Origin: Gnetum montanum
Taxonomy: Eukaryota > Streptophyta > Gnetopsida > Gnetales > Gnetaceae
Direction: 5' to 3'
Assembly (NCBI GenBank): GCA_015680685.1
Contig: MNCI01022074.1
Coordinates: forward strand, 5,175-69,174
Length of the DNA stretch: 64,000 bases
A model generated the notes under the pieces. The model had not been told where the DNA came from. It made no database searches and saw only the letters and a list, made by a program, of their open reading frames with translations. The position numbers and the translations under genes were made by a program. Shown here one piece after another: positions 1 through 10,478 of this stretch. Within the stretch, counting starts at the first letter, position 1; every line of letters starts with the position of its first letter.

Positions 1-405
1 AATCAAGTCGTACTTGAACGCACTAGGAAAGCAGTAAAGGAAAGCAATAAATGAAACCACGTGCTGCAAGGTTTATCCAAACAAGTTCATCTTTATTGCC
101 GTACACAACTTGGGTTCAGGTTACAAGCTGCTCGAATAAAGAGCCGTTCACTCTAGGACACCTACTGTGGGCACATGGGGAAAAATTCTAACTCTGGAGT
201 GATCAATCTGCCAGAGCTTCGCTACACTAGCCAGGATTGGGAAATTAAGGGAATGCCACCTCTTATTTATAGATATGGCGGTGGGACGCGATATCGCGTA
301 TGCGATATCATAGAAGAAGACGCGATATCGCATGGGATGCGATATTGTGGCGGCCGCGATATCGCGTACGCGATATCGCGGCCTAGTGCAAGTCGCGTCT
401 CATCA
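1..405 (-). repeat. Minus-strand gypsy LTR (type I), cut by the window edge
   Basis: The minus-strand LTR begins with TGATGAG at 405 (CTCATCA on plus at 399-405). It matches the reverse complement of the LTRs at 6693, 13470 and 35827 in its TATA region, the stretch around 'gctcgaataaagagccgttcactc', and the 'gctgcaaggtttatcc' segment. The rest of the element or solo LTR lies left of the window. It appears inserted in a plus-strand LTR that resumes at 406. It is unusually rich in intact CpG compared with its relatives, which suggests that it is younger. Confidence 0.85.
264..377 (-). promoter_or_regulatory. LTR U3 palindrome cluster with TATA box
   Basis: Five GATATC palindromes (290, 304, 324, 358, 372) and one GATATT (341) lie 14-20 bp apart. 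Most sit in a longer GCGATATCGC palindrome. On the minus strand they are followed by TATAAATA (271 to 264). The same order recurs in the other LTRs of this family, so the array is probably the U3 enhancer and the TATA box its core promoter. The binding factor is unknown. Confidence 0.65.
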
Positions 406-870
406 GTAGCCCAGTGGCATAGCCAGGATCTGCGCTTGGTAATCCCAGTGGCATATTTGGGATCTGCGCTTGGTAATCCCAGTGGCATACCTAGGACCTA
501 CGCTTGGTAGTCCCAGTGGTAGTCATGCACGAGGTCCAAGATGTGTACGGTTGATCAAGGAATCAGTTGCTCGTCGCACTTAGGCTAAATTAGATTTTCT
601 GACCCCTTTCCCTCTTAGCTTAGTTTAGTTAATATTATTTTCCATTGTCTCAGGAGTAGCATAGAATTAGGAACACATCATACACCTCACTCTGGACTAA
701 ACCATACGTGACATATGATAAATACTAGTCCAGGTGGGAAGACAACGAACTGCGACCTAAGGATAACTGTCTAGGTGCCACAACTAGTCTATCTGCGAAG
801 TTCGACCGGATCACGCATGAAAATGCTCGTATTCGTATGGTTGAGCTTAGGGGTACCTCGCCGCTCATCA
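406..870 (+). repeat. Plus-strand gypsy LTR fragment (U5 side, type I)
   Basis: From about 525 to 870 it matches the 3' part of the LTR at 13470-14332 closely: 'cacaactagtct', 'ctcgtattcgtatggttgag' and a terminal GGTACCTCGCCGCTCATCA. It ends with the family terminus CTCATCA at 870. Its 5' half is separated from it by the minus-strand LTR at 1-405. Confidence 0.8.
410..519. repeat. 34-bp tandem repeat inside an LTR
   Basis: Three units start at 410, 444 and 478, each beginning CCCAGTGGCAT and ending CGCTTGGTA(A/G)T, followed by a partial unit at 512-519. Related LTRs carry only one or two diverged copies of this 'ttggtaatcccag' segment, so the array has expanded in this copy. Confidence 0.9.
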
Positions 871-1880
871 ACAAGTACCAACTTTCCACTTCTTTTATGA
901 GTGTCTTTGGGAATAACTTTAACTACTACCATTCATTTTCAATGTTTTGCAAGGTGTAGGCATTGTGAAATGTCTGTAAGTGATTCTATGGATCAGTGTT
1001 GTATCCCCCCTCAAATCATGGGATATTATTCATGTCCAATCTCTTCATCTGACTATCTTTTTGGTGTCTTGTAGGTATTCTAACTACCTCCATAATGTCT
1101 AACATACTTCGGGTTGCTAGTAGGGGTTCTTCGTTGTCATGGTCATCTCTCTCATGGTGTCTATGATGTCTACGCGGTTCCCTACTTTCCCTTCTTCCAT
1201 GCTTTGATTCTCTCGAATGCCCTCATCCTCACTCTTGACTCTCTCATCGAGGTTTCTCATTTTGCTTACCCTTGTCCTCACGATGAGGTTCCTTATGAAT
1301 GCATCTTGATGTTAAAGGAGAGGGTGAATGGTGTGATGAAGGGGAAGAAGAAGGGGAATCATTGCCATGATGATGTTTCTTACCTTTTCTTCGGTGGTTA
1401 CGGCCATGATCGTGATGACAATTAGACTGCTCGCCCTTGTCATGTGTTTGTGTTCCCTCATTAAACACTTGGTATTCATGGGAATCAGAACTAGGGTTGT
1501 GAATCATGAAGTGAAGGTTCTGATACCCCACATCCTCACTATCATTAGGAGGGGGAACATCATTTTGTGGAGAACCTATTGAGATAGGTTCATCATCCTT
1601 AATTTCTCTTATGATGGACGAAGCATTATGGGGTCCTTTGTCCTTCAACAATGTGTGGTAACTCTCCTGCCGCGAGTCTTCTTGACGTTGCGCTTCTGTG
1701 GGATGATAGTCCTTTATGTTGTAATCAAGCACAACATACTCAGTGTATAATTTTGACATGCCAATTCGTGCAAGGGCACGAAGGAGCATGTTGGGGGCAG
1801 CTCTGTCTAGAGGCAACAATATATTACCCTCCAAGTCTCTCCATCACAGTTGTTCATCTTGATGGAAGACAAAGGTAAAG
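871..1880 (-). pseudogene. Minus-strand gypsy gag fragment
   Basis: Reading leftward from about 1834 there is one open frame of 196 codons to 1244, then more broken gag sequence to 871. It is low-complexity and hydrophilic, rich in His, Ser and Lys (for example HHDHGRNHRRKGKKHHHGND). It aligns with the gag start of the full element at 47330-48170, including the non-coding stretch around 1000-1110. The true gag start is missing because a deletion joins this segment to the LTR at 1881. The 3' end stops at an LTR edge (870), so the gag is interrupted there. It is not functional. Confidence 0.7.
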
Positions 1881-2427
1881 TCGGGTATATATTCATCATG
1901 ATAAAATTTAATCATCCTAGCATCAGTATCCGTTCCCACTTGCCGTTCACACCCTGAACCAATGCAATGCTACTAGGATTACCAAACACTATTCATTACT
2001 GGGATTTCCAAGCGTAACACACGTGCTCGAAGCGGTCGTACTAAATGCACTTAACTATGAGAGTTGAGGGTTGAGAGAGATTAAGTCCTTAAGGAAGCAT
2101 TTAAACATTTCACAATAATTAAAGTCTTATTTAGCTTAGTCCACATGCTACAAGTTTTATCCAAAAGTTAATCTTTATTACCGTACACAATTATGTGCTC
2201 AGGTTCAGAATTGCTCGAATAAAGATCTCTTCACTTTGGAACTCCTACTGCAGGCACATGGAAATTGTTCTAACTTTGGAATGGTAAAATGGCAAGAGTT
2301 TGGCTAAGGTCTAGATCTAGATGGAAAAACAAGAGACAACCACCTCTTATTTATAGAACTGGTGCTAAGCTGCGATATCACAAGGACTAACTCGATATCA
2401 TGACTCACACGATATCGTGTCCCATCA
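1881..2427 (-). repeat. Minus-strand gypsy LTR, truncated at its 3' end
   Basis: The sequence matches the reverse complement of the 6693-7486 LTR from its U3 start (CCCATCA at 2421-2427, decayed from CTCATCA) through GATATC motifs and a TATAAATA box to the U5 region around 1920. The last part of U5, the primer site and the gag start are deleted. It probably was the 5' LTR of the gag fragment to its left. The whole unit is inserted in the reverse transcriptase that resumes at 2428. Confidence 0.7.
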
Positions 2428-4500
2428 GCCCCTACCACGTTTCAACACCTAGTTCTAAGCATATTCCAATAGAAGATAGAGAATGGAGTGGAAGTATTTA
2501 TGGATGACTTCTCCACCTATGGGACAAGTTTTAATCAAGCCTTGGACCGATTAAAGCAAGTACTAAAAAGATGCGTAGAAATTAATTTAAGGTTCAACTG
2601 GAAGAAAAGTCATTTAATGGTCCAAGAAGGCATAGTACTTGGGCATAAGGTTTCACACGTAGGAATAGAGGTAGACCCAGATAAAATTAGGATCATCCAA
2701 GGAATCACCTAACAACCAAAACCTATTAAAGGCATTCGATCATTCCTTGGATACATTGGCTACTATAGGAGATTCATTGAGAACTTCTCCAAGATTGCCA
2801 AACCATTGGTAGAGCTAACAAAGAAGGACGTATCTTTAGAGTGGACTAGGGAATGTGAATGAGCATTTCAAACTCTAAAATAAAAGTTTGTAGAAACTCC
2901 CATTCTACAAGCTCCTAACTGGTCCAGACTATTCCACATAATGATTGACACATCCACATAATGACTGACATGTCCAATTATGCTTAGGAGCAGTACTTAC
3001 ATAGTTAGATGACCAAAAACGTCCTTCCTACATCCATTGTGCAAGTAGAAGTATCGTTGGTGCACAACTTAACTACATAACTATAGAGAAATAATTAATG
3101 GTTGTAGTGTTTGCACTGGATAAGTTTAAGCACTATGTGTTAGGTTACAAAGTGTTCATCCATATGGATCATAGTGCAATCTGGTTCCTCATGAACAAGC
3201 CAACAGTTAGCCCTTGTATTATATGATGGTTGGTAATCCTACAAAATTTCAATCTAATGATGATCGATCGAAAGGACATCGAGAATGTAGTTGTAGATCA
3301 TTTATCTCAGTTGTGCTGGGACAGCAATTAGGATGAATATGTATTGACTGATCATTTTCCTAATGAAGCCCTCTTTACCGGTGTAGTGAATAACCAACCC
3401 ATGGAGACGAACTGATATAGTAGTATCCTCACCTATCTCCTTACTCAACAAACATCATAGGAGCTGGACTTTAGGAAGAAATAATAGTTTCTTCACAGAG
3501 CCAAGCACTTCATGGAGATCAATGGACAACTTTCCAAAGTGTGTCCTAATGGCTTGGTTCAATGGTGCATGCCCGAGGTAGACCAACTGAGAGTTCTCCA
3601 AGATGCTCATGAGGGTCCTTGTGGGGATCACTATGTGGGGATATGAATAGCTATTAAGATATTTCTTGTAGGATATTACTGGCCAACATTATTTTGGGAT
3701 GCTCATCAATTTTTCCGATCTTGTAAGTGCTACCAATGTGATAGGGGAATGACTGCTAGAATGGAGGATCTGCAACAATGGATTCAACCTTTAGAACCCT
3801 TCGACATTTGGAGAATAGACTTTATGGGGTCCATTACACCAATGTCCAATGGAAAAGCTTACATTGTAGTTGCTGTAGACTACCTAACGAAATGGGCTGA
3901 AGTAGCTGTTATTACAAACTGCACATTATCTATAGCTGCACGATTTGTGCAACAACAAATCATAAATAGGTTTAGTATGCCGCGTGCACTTATTTTAGAT
4001 AATGAAACACACTTCACAGGTGTAACTTTTCAAAAGTTAATGCAACACTTAGGGGTTGAACATAAATTGACTACACCTTATCACCCCCAAGCTAACGGAA
4101 AAGTTGAGGTCACCAACCGAGAGATCACTAAAATATTAACTAGGACAATTAGCAAGTATTGATGAGGCTGGAGAGCTAAATTGAATAACGCTCTTTTGGC
4201 ATACCGCTCCACCTAGAAACTCCCTATAGGCTACTCTCCCTATGAGTTAGTGTACGGAAAGCTTCCAATGCTTCTGATTCAAATTGATCTCCATACACTA
4301 TCCATGGCTTATGACCTCCACCTCGATCTTGATCTAGCACAAAAACAAAGATTGATAACTTTAAACATGCTAGACAAAAATTGATTAGCTACCCTATCAT
4401 TAAATGAGTTGCAAAAGGCATATAACAAGCAACATCATGACTTGAAGATTTGAAAGGTTAAGTATCAACTAGGAGATAAGGTTCTCTATTGAAATCCCAC
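2428..4500 (+). pseudogene. Gypsy pol: reverse transcriptase, RNase H and integrase (broken)
   Basis: The segment reads into the reverse transcriptase palm with FMDDFSTYG (2497-2523) and VQEGIVLGHK, typical of Athila/Tat-type Ty3/gypsy RT. The thumb ([16 protein letters not shown]) follows near 2760, then RNase H ending in a DRK...DHLSQL motif near 3270-3315. Integrase has traces of the HHCC zinc site near 3600-3740. The core (3749-4162) is open and still has the three acidic positions: D in IDFMG, D in LDNETHF and E in GKVEVTN. Stops and frameshifts occur throughout (for example at 2712, 2859 and 4161), so it is dead. The 5' part of pol lies beyond the minus-strand insertion that ends at 2427. 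Confidence 0.9.
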
Positions 4501-6680
4501 ACGTGCCATAAGCACAAAATTTCAAACACTCTAGGAAGGACCTTACATTATTCATACAACCTTTCCTTCAGGGGCCATGACCATATACAAACCTAAGAGC
4601 CCTAATAAGAGATTATTAGTCAATGTGCAACATACCAAACCCTTCCATGAATTTAGAATGGTCAATGCACATAATACCTCTGAGAAGGGATGACCCTACT
4701 TACTATTTCAGATCTCCTCCTTCCAACTCAGTTATGGGGGAGACAACCATCTTTGCTAACCATTTGAGGCCCTCAAGTCCTTTTAAAATTTTTTTTTTAC
4801 ACATTTTTGTTTTAAAAATTTCTTTAACTTTTCTTGTTTTTGTTTTGCAACATCATTTATACTTTTTCATTTCTTTGTGTGACTATTTGTTTTGTTTATT
4901 TTTATTTTTTTGTTTGTTTTTTGTTTTTCTTGTTTTTATCTTTGTTTGTTGTTTTGATTTTGTTAGATTCGTCATCTAATAAGTGCTCCTGATGGTGGTA
5001 TGAACTGTATTCTATGAATTGCTAATGTTTGGTTTTTACCTTTGAGTTATAATGTTAATACTAAGGTATGGTTCTTTTGATATAACAAGCAATGAGTCCA
5101 CGTCATCCATGCATCCATGAATTTCTATGATCTCTCTTGGCTTGGAACTGTACAGTCCCTTTCTTAAATAATAAAACTATTAACAAATTGGTGTCTGGGC
5201 ATTTCTCAAACTAAGGAAGGACTCAAGGACTAAAAAGGGTGTGACTTCAAAGGGATTTGATGCATTTGTGTTGGCTATTCTCTTGGGTGCTTGGATGTTT
5301 TCTTCTTGATTTTTCCTTACCATTCCGACATTGCTCCATTATTGGGAAGCTGAGCCAATAAAAATAAGTCTTTGCATGATGTGGTTCTCAAACAAAAAAA
5401 AAAATAGTGAGAATTCAAAGCACATCCCTTAGACAAAACAATCATTTAGGCTACAAGCACTAGTTATGTAACTAAACAAACATGTTCCCTATAACTAATT
5501 CCCTCTCTCGCTTCCTACTTTTCCCTTTCTCATTTCCTCAGAATGGTGGTGACTCTTTGGTGGAAGCATTATTGTTACTTCAAGTGGATGGATTAGCCGA
5601 GTGTATTCATGCGAAGTCACTAGAAGTGGATTGTTTGAGGTTGGATTTGGAATGAGATCTACTCAATCACATTAACTATAAATACATAAGGGGCTATACA
5701 CCACCTTGTTCTTGGGACTCCATTCCATTCTCTTCTCCCCATCATTCTTTCTCCATTTTCCACCTCATTACCGGTTATATGAGTAGTCTATATTTTGGTT
5801 TATGCATTTTTTTCTCCTTGGTAAATCCTTGGGGTTAAGACTTTAACTCTTGCTTCCAAATGACAGTTCCAGAGCCTACGAACTCTTCGAATGTGGGATT
5901 GTTAGGGCATAAAGGGCATGAGCCTACTTTGGAGAGGACCCACTAGCATTCCTATTTGGTGCATCATTTAACTTCTTTCCCTTAAACATTCCCACAATCA
6001 ACATTTGTTTAATTCATTCCCATCTCTGACATCCATTTTACCAATGTTGTCGTTGTTTTTTTTTCCCATCTTTCTTATTCGTTATCTTTTTCCATTCTAC
6101 TGCTACTAGAGGATTGCTCTTAGTCATGGGGGCCCTAGTTTAATTTTTTCAATTTTTCCTAACCCCTACACCTTGGGTAGTCACCAGTGTTATATCTCTA
6201 GGATCTGTATTGTCCATGTCACAACTCAGCCAATGGACCTTACACCGGGGAAAGGTATCAACTGTATTATGATTTACTTATCCTTGCTCATATGTGACTG
6301 TGCTGTGTGTGAAGATGGCAATCATACAACAATGGACTAGATCTGAAGGAAATACTAAGGATGGATTGGTGCTGGAACAGTTGTTCAAGGAACAAGATTG
6401 ATGGTGTGGTTATGGATGGACAACGGAAGGCACAATCCTAGTGTTGGCAACAACACTTCTTCCTCTTTTCTCTCTCTCTCTTCTCTCTCAACTGCCAAAT
6501 AAGGCTAGATGTCAATTATGTATAGTGTTCATTCTTGTAGTCATGAACACTAATATTGCCATGTATTGTAATGATTGATTCATTCACATGTCATCCCATT
6601 CACCATTAGTTGTCATTTAAGTCAATAATCCCATAACTTTCCAATATTTTGTAAGGAACTCGAGGACAAGTTTTCATTCA
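4501..6680 (+). other. Non-coding 3' region of the plus-strand gypsy element
   Basis: This lies between integrase and the polypurine tract. It aligns piecewise with 8466-9600 and with the reverse complement of 40430-42290: 'atgggggagacaacc', a T-rich run at 4785-4960, and 'gagaggacccact' near 5930. No ORF3 is visible. Where relatives have an internal promoter-like module and ORF3 (expected after about 6260) there is unrelated sequence with a CT run (6465-6490). I see no real gene. Confidence 0.6.
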
Positions 6681-6692
6681 GTCATGGGGGTA
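6681..6692 (+). other. Polypurine tract of the plus-strand gypsy element
   Basis: GTCATGGGGGTA lies directly before the LTR start TGATGAG. The same GTNRTGGGGGTA/TGATRAN junction occurs at 13461-13469 and, on the minus strand, at 35672-35682. It is the expected plus-strand primer site. Confidence 0.75.
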
Positions 6693-7486
6693 TGATGAGC
6701 CGCGATATCGCATATGCAATATCGCATCTACCATGTGATATCATATCCTACCTCATCTTCTATAAATAATAGGCAGTGCACTTTGTTCAAGGGAGTTAGA
6801 CTTAGACCCTTAGCCAGATTCTTGCAATTTTGTTATTCTAGAGTTAGAATTATTTCTATGTGCCCGCAGTAGGAGTCATAGAGTGAACGGATCTTTATTC
6901 GAGCAAATTGTACCTGAGCACAATTTTGTGTATGGCAATAAAGACAAACTTTGTGATAAACCTTGCAAAATACAGATTAAGTTAATTAGTAATTAATGAT
7001 TATTTAATGCTTTTCTAGTTAATTAATTTCTTTCTCAACCTTCAACCCCCTTATTTAAATACACTCAGTATGATCACTTTGAGCATGCATGTAGCACTTG
7101 GTGACCCAGTAACAATTAGCATTTGGTAATCCCAGCAATGTTGCACTAGTTCAGGATGTGTATGGCAAGTGGGAATGGATACTGGTGTTAGGAACATTTA
7201 GAACGTAGTTAATGGATAGTTAATGTAAGTTAGTCACTTAGTTCTCTCTCCTTTTCTTTTATTAGCAAGAGACATAAAAAGACAAAAAGCTATAAAAAAT
7301 CATATACCTCAAGCTTACTTAACCATACAACTATGAAAATACAAGTAAGTTTCGGAAGACAACGATTGATTAACCCTAAGTGTTTCAATAAGGCACGTAA
7401 GCACTTAGTCCTTGGAGTTCAACTAGATCACGCGTGAAATGCACGTATTTGTATGGTTGAGTGTAGGGGCACCTCGCCACTCATCA
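6693..7486 (+). repeat. Gypsy 3' LTR, plus strand (type II)
   Basis: This 794-bp LTR starts TGATGAG and ends CTCATCA (7480-7486). U3 has GATATC palindromes (CGCGATATCGCA), then TATAAATAA near 6763. R/U5 has 'ggatctttattcgagc' and 'gcaataaagacaaac' (AATAAA). The terminal 45 bp resemble all other LTRs of the window. A polypurine tract precedes it and no primer site follows, so it is the 3' LTR of the element at 2428. Confidence 0.85.
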
Positions 7487-8465
7487 ACAATAAGGAGAAT
7501 ATCTCAACTACAAATCATACGTATCAATGTGATGTTTGTCTATATAATCATCCCAAAATGTCCAATCTTGTCACATTTACATGAGCATTGGGAAGAAATG
7601 CTACATTCAAATTTTGTACAGAAATACCGCATTCAACCATTGTGGCAAAACCCCTAATCATGGGGGAGGCCACCACCAAACAAACCATACCCTTCGTATA
7701 CCCCAACACTAAACGCTTATTATGTTCAATATCTTGTTTTCCCAACTAGATCAGCATCCTCTACTTCACCTCATCGTTATCATTCTCCTGAGTACTATCA
7801 ACCCATGTCCTCTCGCACATGATCACCACCTCATGTTCCTTATACCTCTCCTTGCCCTCAATATTCTCATCCTTTGCCTCCTTCTACATCACCAGTAGTA
7901 GCACTAGAAGGTTTTGTAGCATAGCACCAACCCATGGATGTTACTTGTGCTATTACTATCAATAGCAGTGGAGGTCCTCCACAATGTCAAAATCGTCCTT
8001 TCTTTAGGCATGACCATAGAAAGAGACAACATAGTTCTAAACCCACTACATCCACCAACTCAACACAAGTCCAAAGCTATGATGCATCTTACCCTTCAAA
8101 CTCAATGCTTCCTATTACCTTATCCAAGCCACCAATCAACACTCCAATAGCCATGCGACTCAATGAATATAACCACGTAGGGAGACATATCGATCCTTGC
8201 ATACCATCTTATGGTCATGGGTGCCATAGTGGATCAACTCCTTATCACATAACCACATCTTATAATCTGCTCCACTATGCCTACTTTAACCAAGTGTGTG
8301 AAGCCCAGTTTGGGTACATTCCTACCACCACATCAAAAGACACCCAGTGATTTGGCTATGACTAAACTCCAATATTTCCAACATGCATGGATCCACATTT
8401 TCCATTTATTAATTCTAGCCATGCTCAAAAGTTTAGTCATGGGGGATACCCCCCATTCTAATAAG
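7487..8465 (+). pseudogene. Gag C-terminal relic of a second, pol-less gypsy element
   Basis: The first 100 bases match the reverse complement of the gag segment at 46560-46640 (a Y-x-HPK motif). A longer open stretch of Gln/Pro/Ser/Thr-rich sequence follows (7934-8350). It then passes directly into the T-rich 3' non-coding region that in complete relatives lies after integrase ('catgggggatacccccc' near 8437). Protease, RT, RNase H and integrase are absent. Its left end is cut by the LTR at 7486. The function of the Gln-rich part is not recognised. Confidence 0.5.
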
Positions 8466-10478
8466 CAAAATTAGTAAATGTTTTTCCTTTTCTTTGATTT
8501 TACAATTTTTTGTTTTCCAGTTTTTCACTTTTCAAATTGTTTTTTTTTATCTTTTTGAGGGTAATCTCATCGGTAAATAAAATACTCATGTGACTTGTTG
8601 GTTGAGGTGTTGTTCTATGCTATCAAGTCTCAGGTAACTAATTATTTGAATAATAAGCCCACAACATCCACCCACCCATTCTATTAATAAGAGGTTCTAC
8701 TTGAGGTATGATGATATTCTTATCATCAAAAAAAACTTAAAATAACTTTGTACTCATTATGACTAGAGTGAAGAATAATGGACTAAGAGGGAATGGCCAA
8801 GGTGTGACATCAAGGAAACTTGTGGATTCTCTTTGGTGACAGCTGTATGTGCTATCATGAAGCTTGGTTGTACTAAAATTCTTATAGATCTAACAAAAAA
8901 TGGAAGTAAGAGTAATAAAGGCATTCAATAAAGAACCTCAATGTTGTTCTAGGGGTTCCACTTGAAAGAGATGCATCCATTCCTGAAGGTTGATGGCTTC
9001 TTTGGTTCACTATTGGAAAAGATAAAGTGCCAAAGCGGCTAGAAGAAGAAAAGAAGAAGAGAAAAAAATAGCAAAAAATATAGAAAAAAAATAGCAAAGA
9101 AAAGGTCAAAGAAGAACATGTCCTAGAAAAAATTAAAACACTCCCCCCTTGGAAAAAATGTCAAGTGATTGTATGCCTTGCTATCATGATGCTCTCATGG
9201 TTGTCCATCATTGGATGAAATAATGTGATGTCATTGATCAAAGGCATGGACTTGGTCTTGATTTTGGAGTGAAGGGCTAATGATACATTAATTATTCCCC
9301 ACACTCCAAATTCATTGTGCCCAAGGTCAGTTACCTCATGTCCCGATCTCTACAATCCCTTCCACGATTCATCTCATCTCGCTTTCCATGTATTTTTGAC
9401 TTGTGTCTTGTGTAGCATAGAATTCATACCTCATCACGGTGGCATTTACCTATGTGTGATTTGTTGTACTAGTGTAGATTGCATTTAACCCTTTTAGTGC
9501 CTATGGACATGTTAAGGTGTGGTTACATAAGGGCATGATAGGTAGGAACCTACCTTGGGGAGGACCCACTTACGTAATTTTTGTAATTTGCACTCATTGC
9601 ACATCACCACATCATCTTATACCCTCCAAGTCTTGCATTGCTACAATTATTATTTCATTTATCATTTTAATTCAAAATTTCCCTATGTACTACTACATGT
9701 CCTTTTTTCTCCCTTCATTCACGAACTTCATTGTAAAATCCCACTTCATTACACTTTTGGTGTCTTTTGGTCTCTTCGACGTTACCCTAGATCTTTCGAA
9801 TTAACCTTAAATCCTTCATTTTTGGCCTTGGAAATTAAAAAATTTATCAATTTTTCCAAGTACCCTATTTTAAAAGGGATGTGATATTGGGTACCTGATA
9901 TCGAGTCCGATGCGATATCGGATCCGTGCTAGCAAGTACATGATATTGCGTCTACAAAAACTATATATATGGACACCCCCCCCCCCTCCCCTCGGTGCAC
10001 GTCAATGTCATTTTGCATAGTTCATGCAAGGGGAGTTGTTCAAATTTTCTTCCATGAATTTGCTAGCTTGNACATTTTATCATTCAAACATTAATATCTT
10101 GCTCATTAATGCTTCAATTCTCATTTCGATCAAACCTGCTTAAACTCGAAGTGTTTAGCTTAGTCATGGGGTAAGCGTACGTTCCAAGTTGCATGTAGTT
10201 TTTTCAAAATTCCTCGTTGCCCAAAGGATATCATAAGGGATAAATGACCTTAAGAAGTACTAAAATGTTTACCAAACTAATTTTATTTCTTCACCTAGAC
10301 CATGAAAATTATTTTTTGGAGTCACCTAATCAAATTGTGCCTAATATCAAAAATTTTAATGAAAATTTGTAACTCTAAATCACACTAGGCAAGAAATGAA
10401 TCTACCAAGGGTAATGACTAAGGTATAAATCAAATTTTGTAAATGGCCTTACTAATAGTTACTCCCATGTGATTGCAG
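8466..10478 (+). other. Non-coding region between gag and ORF3 of the pol-less element
   Basis: It aligns with 4780-5940 and with the reverse complement of 39600-42200, for example 'cttggggaggaccca' at 9553-9567. It has no gene. It contains the promoter-like module described separately, a run of Cs (9977-9987) and a single N at 10071. Confidence 0.55.
9887..9972 (+). promoter_or_regulatory. Internal U3-like module upstream of ORF3 (GATATC type)
   Basis: Three GATATC/GATATT-type motifs and a further GATATT sit in about 65 bp and are followed by CTATATATATGG at 9961-9972. The motif 'aagtacatgatat' is shared with this element's own LTR U3 (13470-14332). Sequence outside the motifs is not LTR-like, so it is not simply an LTR fragment. 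The ORF3 ATG is about 510 bp downstream. A promoter role is inference. Confidence 0.45.

Noticed and set aside
1114-1425. Plus-strand frame of about 100 codons
   Set aside because: It is the antisense of a gag relic that matches other gag copies on the minus strand.
4623-4979. 118-codon plus-strand frame with hydrophobic Phe/Leu-rich end, as a membrane protein
   Set aside because: The hydrophobic part is a translation of a T-rich non-coding run conserved as DNA in the sister elements.
9517-9884. Two overlapping frames of 95 and 109 codons
   Set aside because: They lie in the non-coding region shared with 5900-6180 and 40430, where the frames are not preserved.
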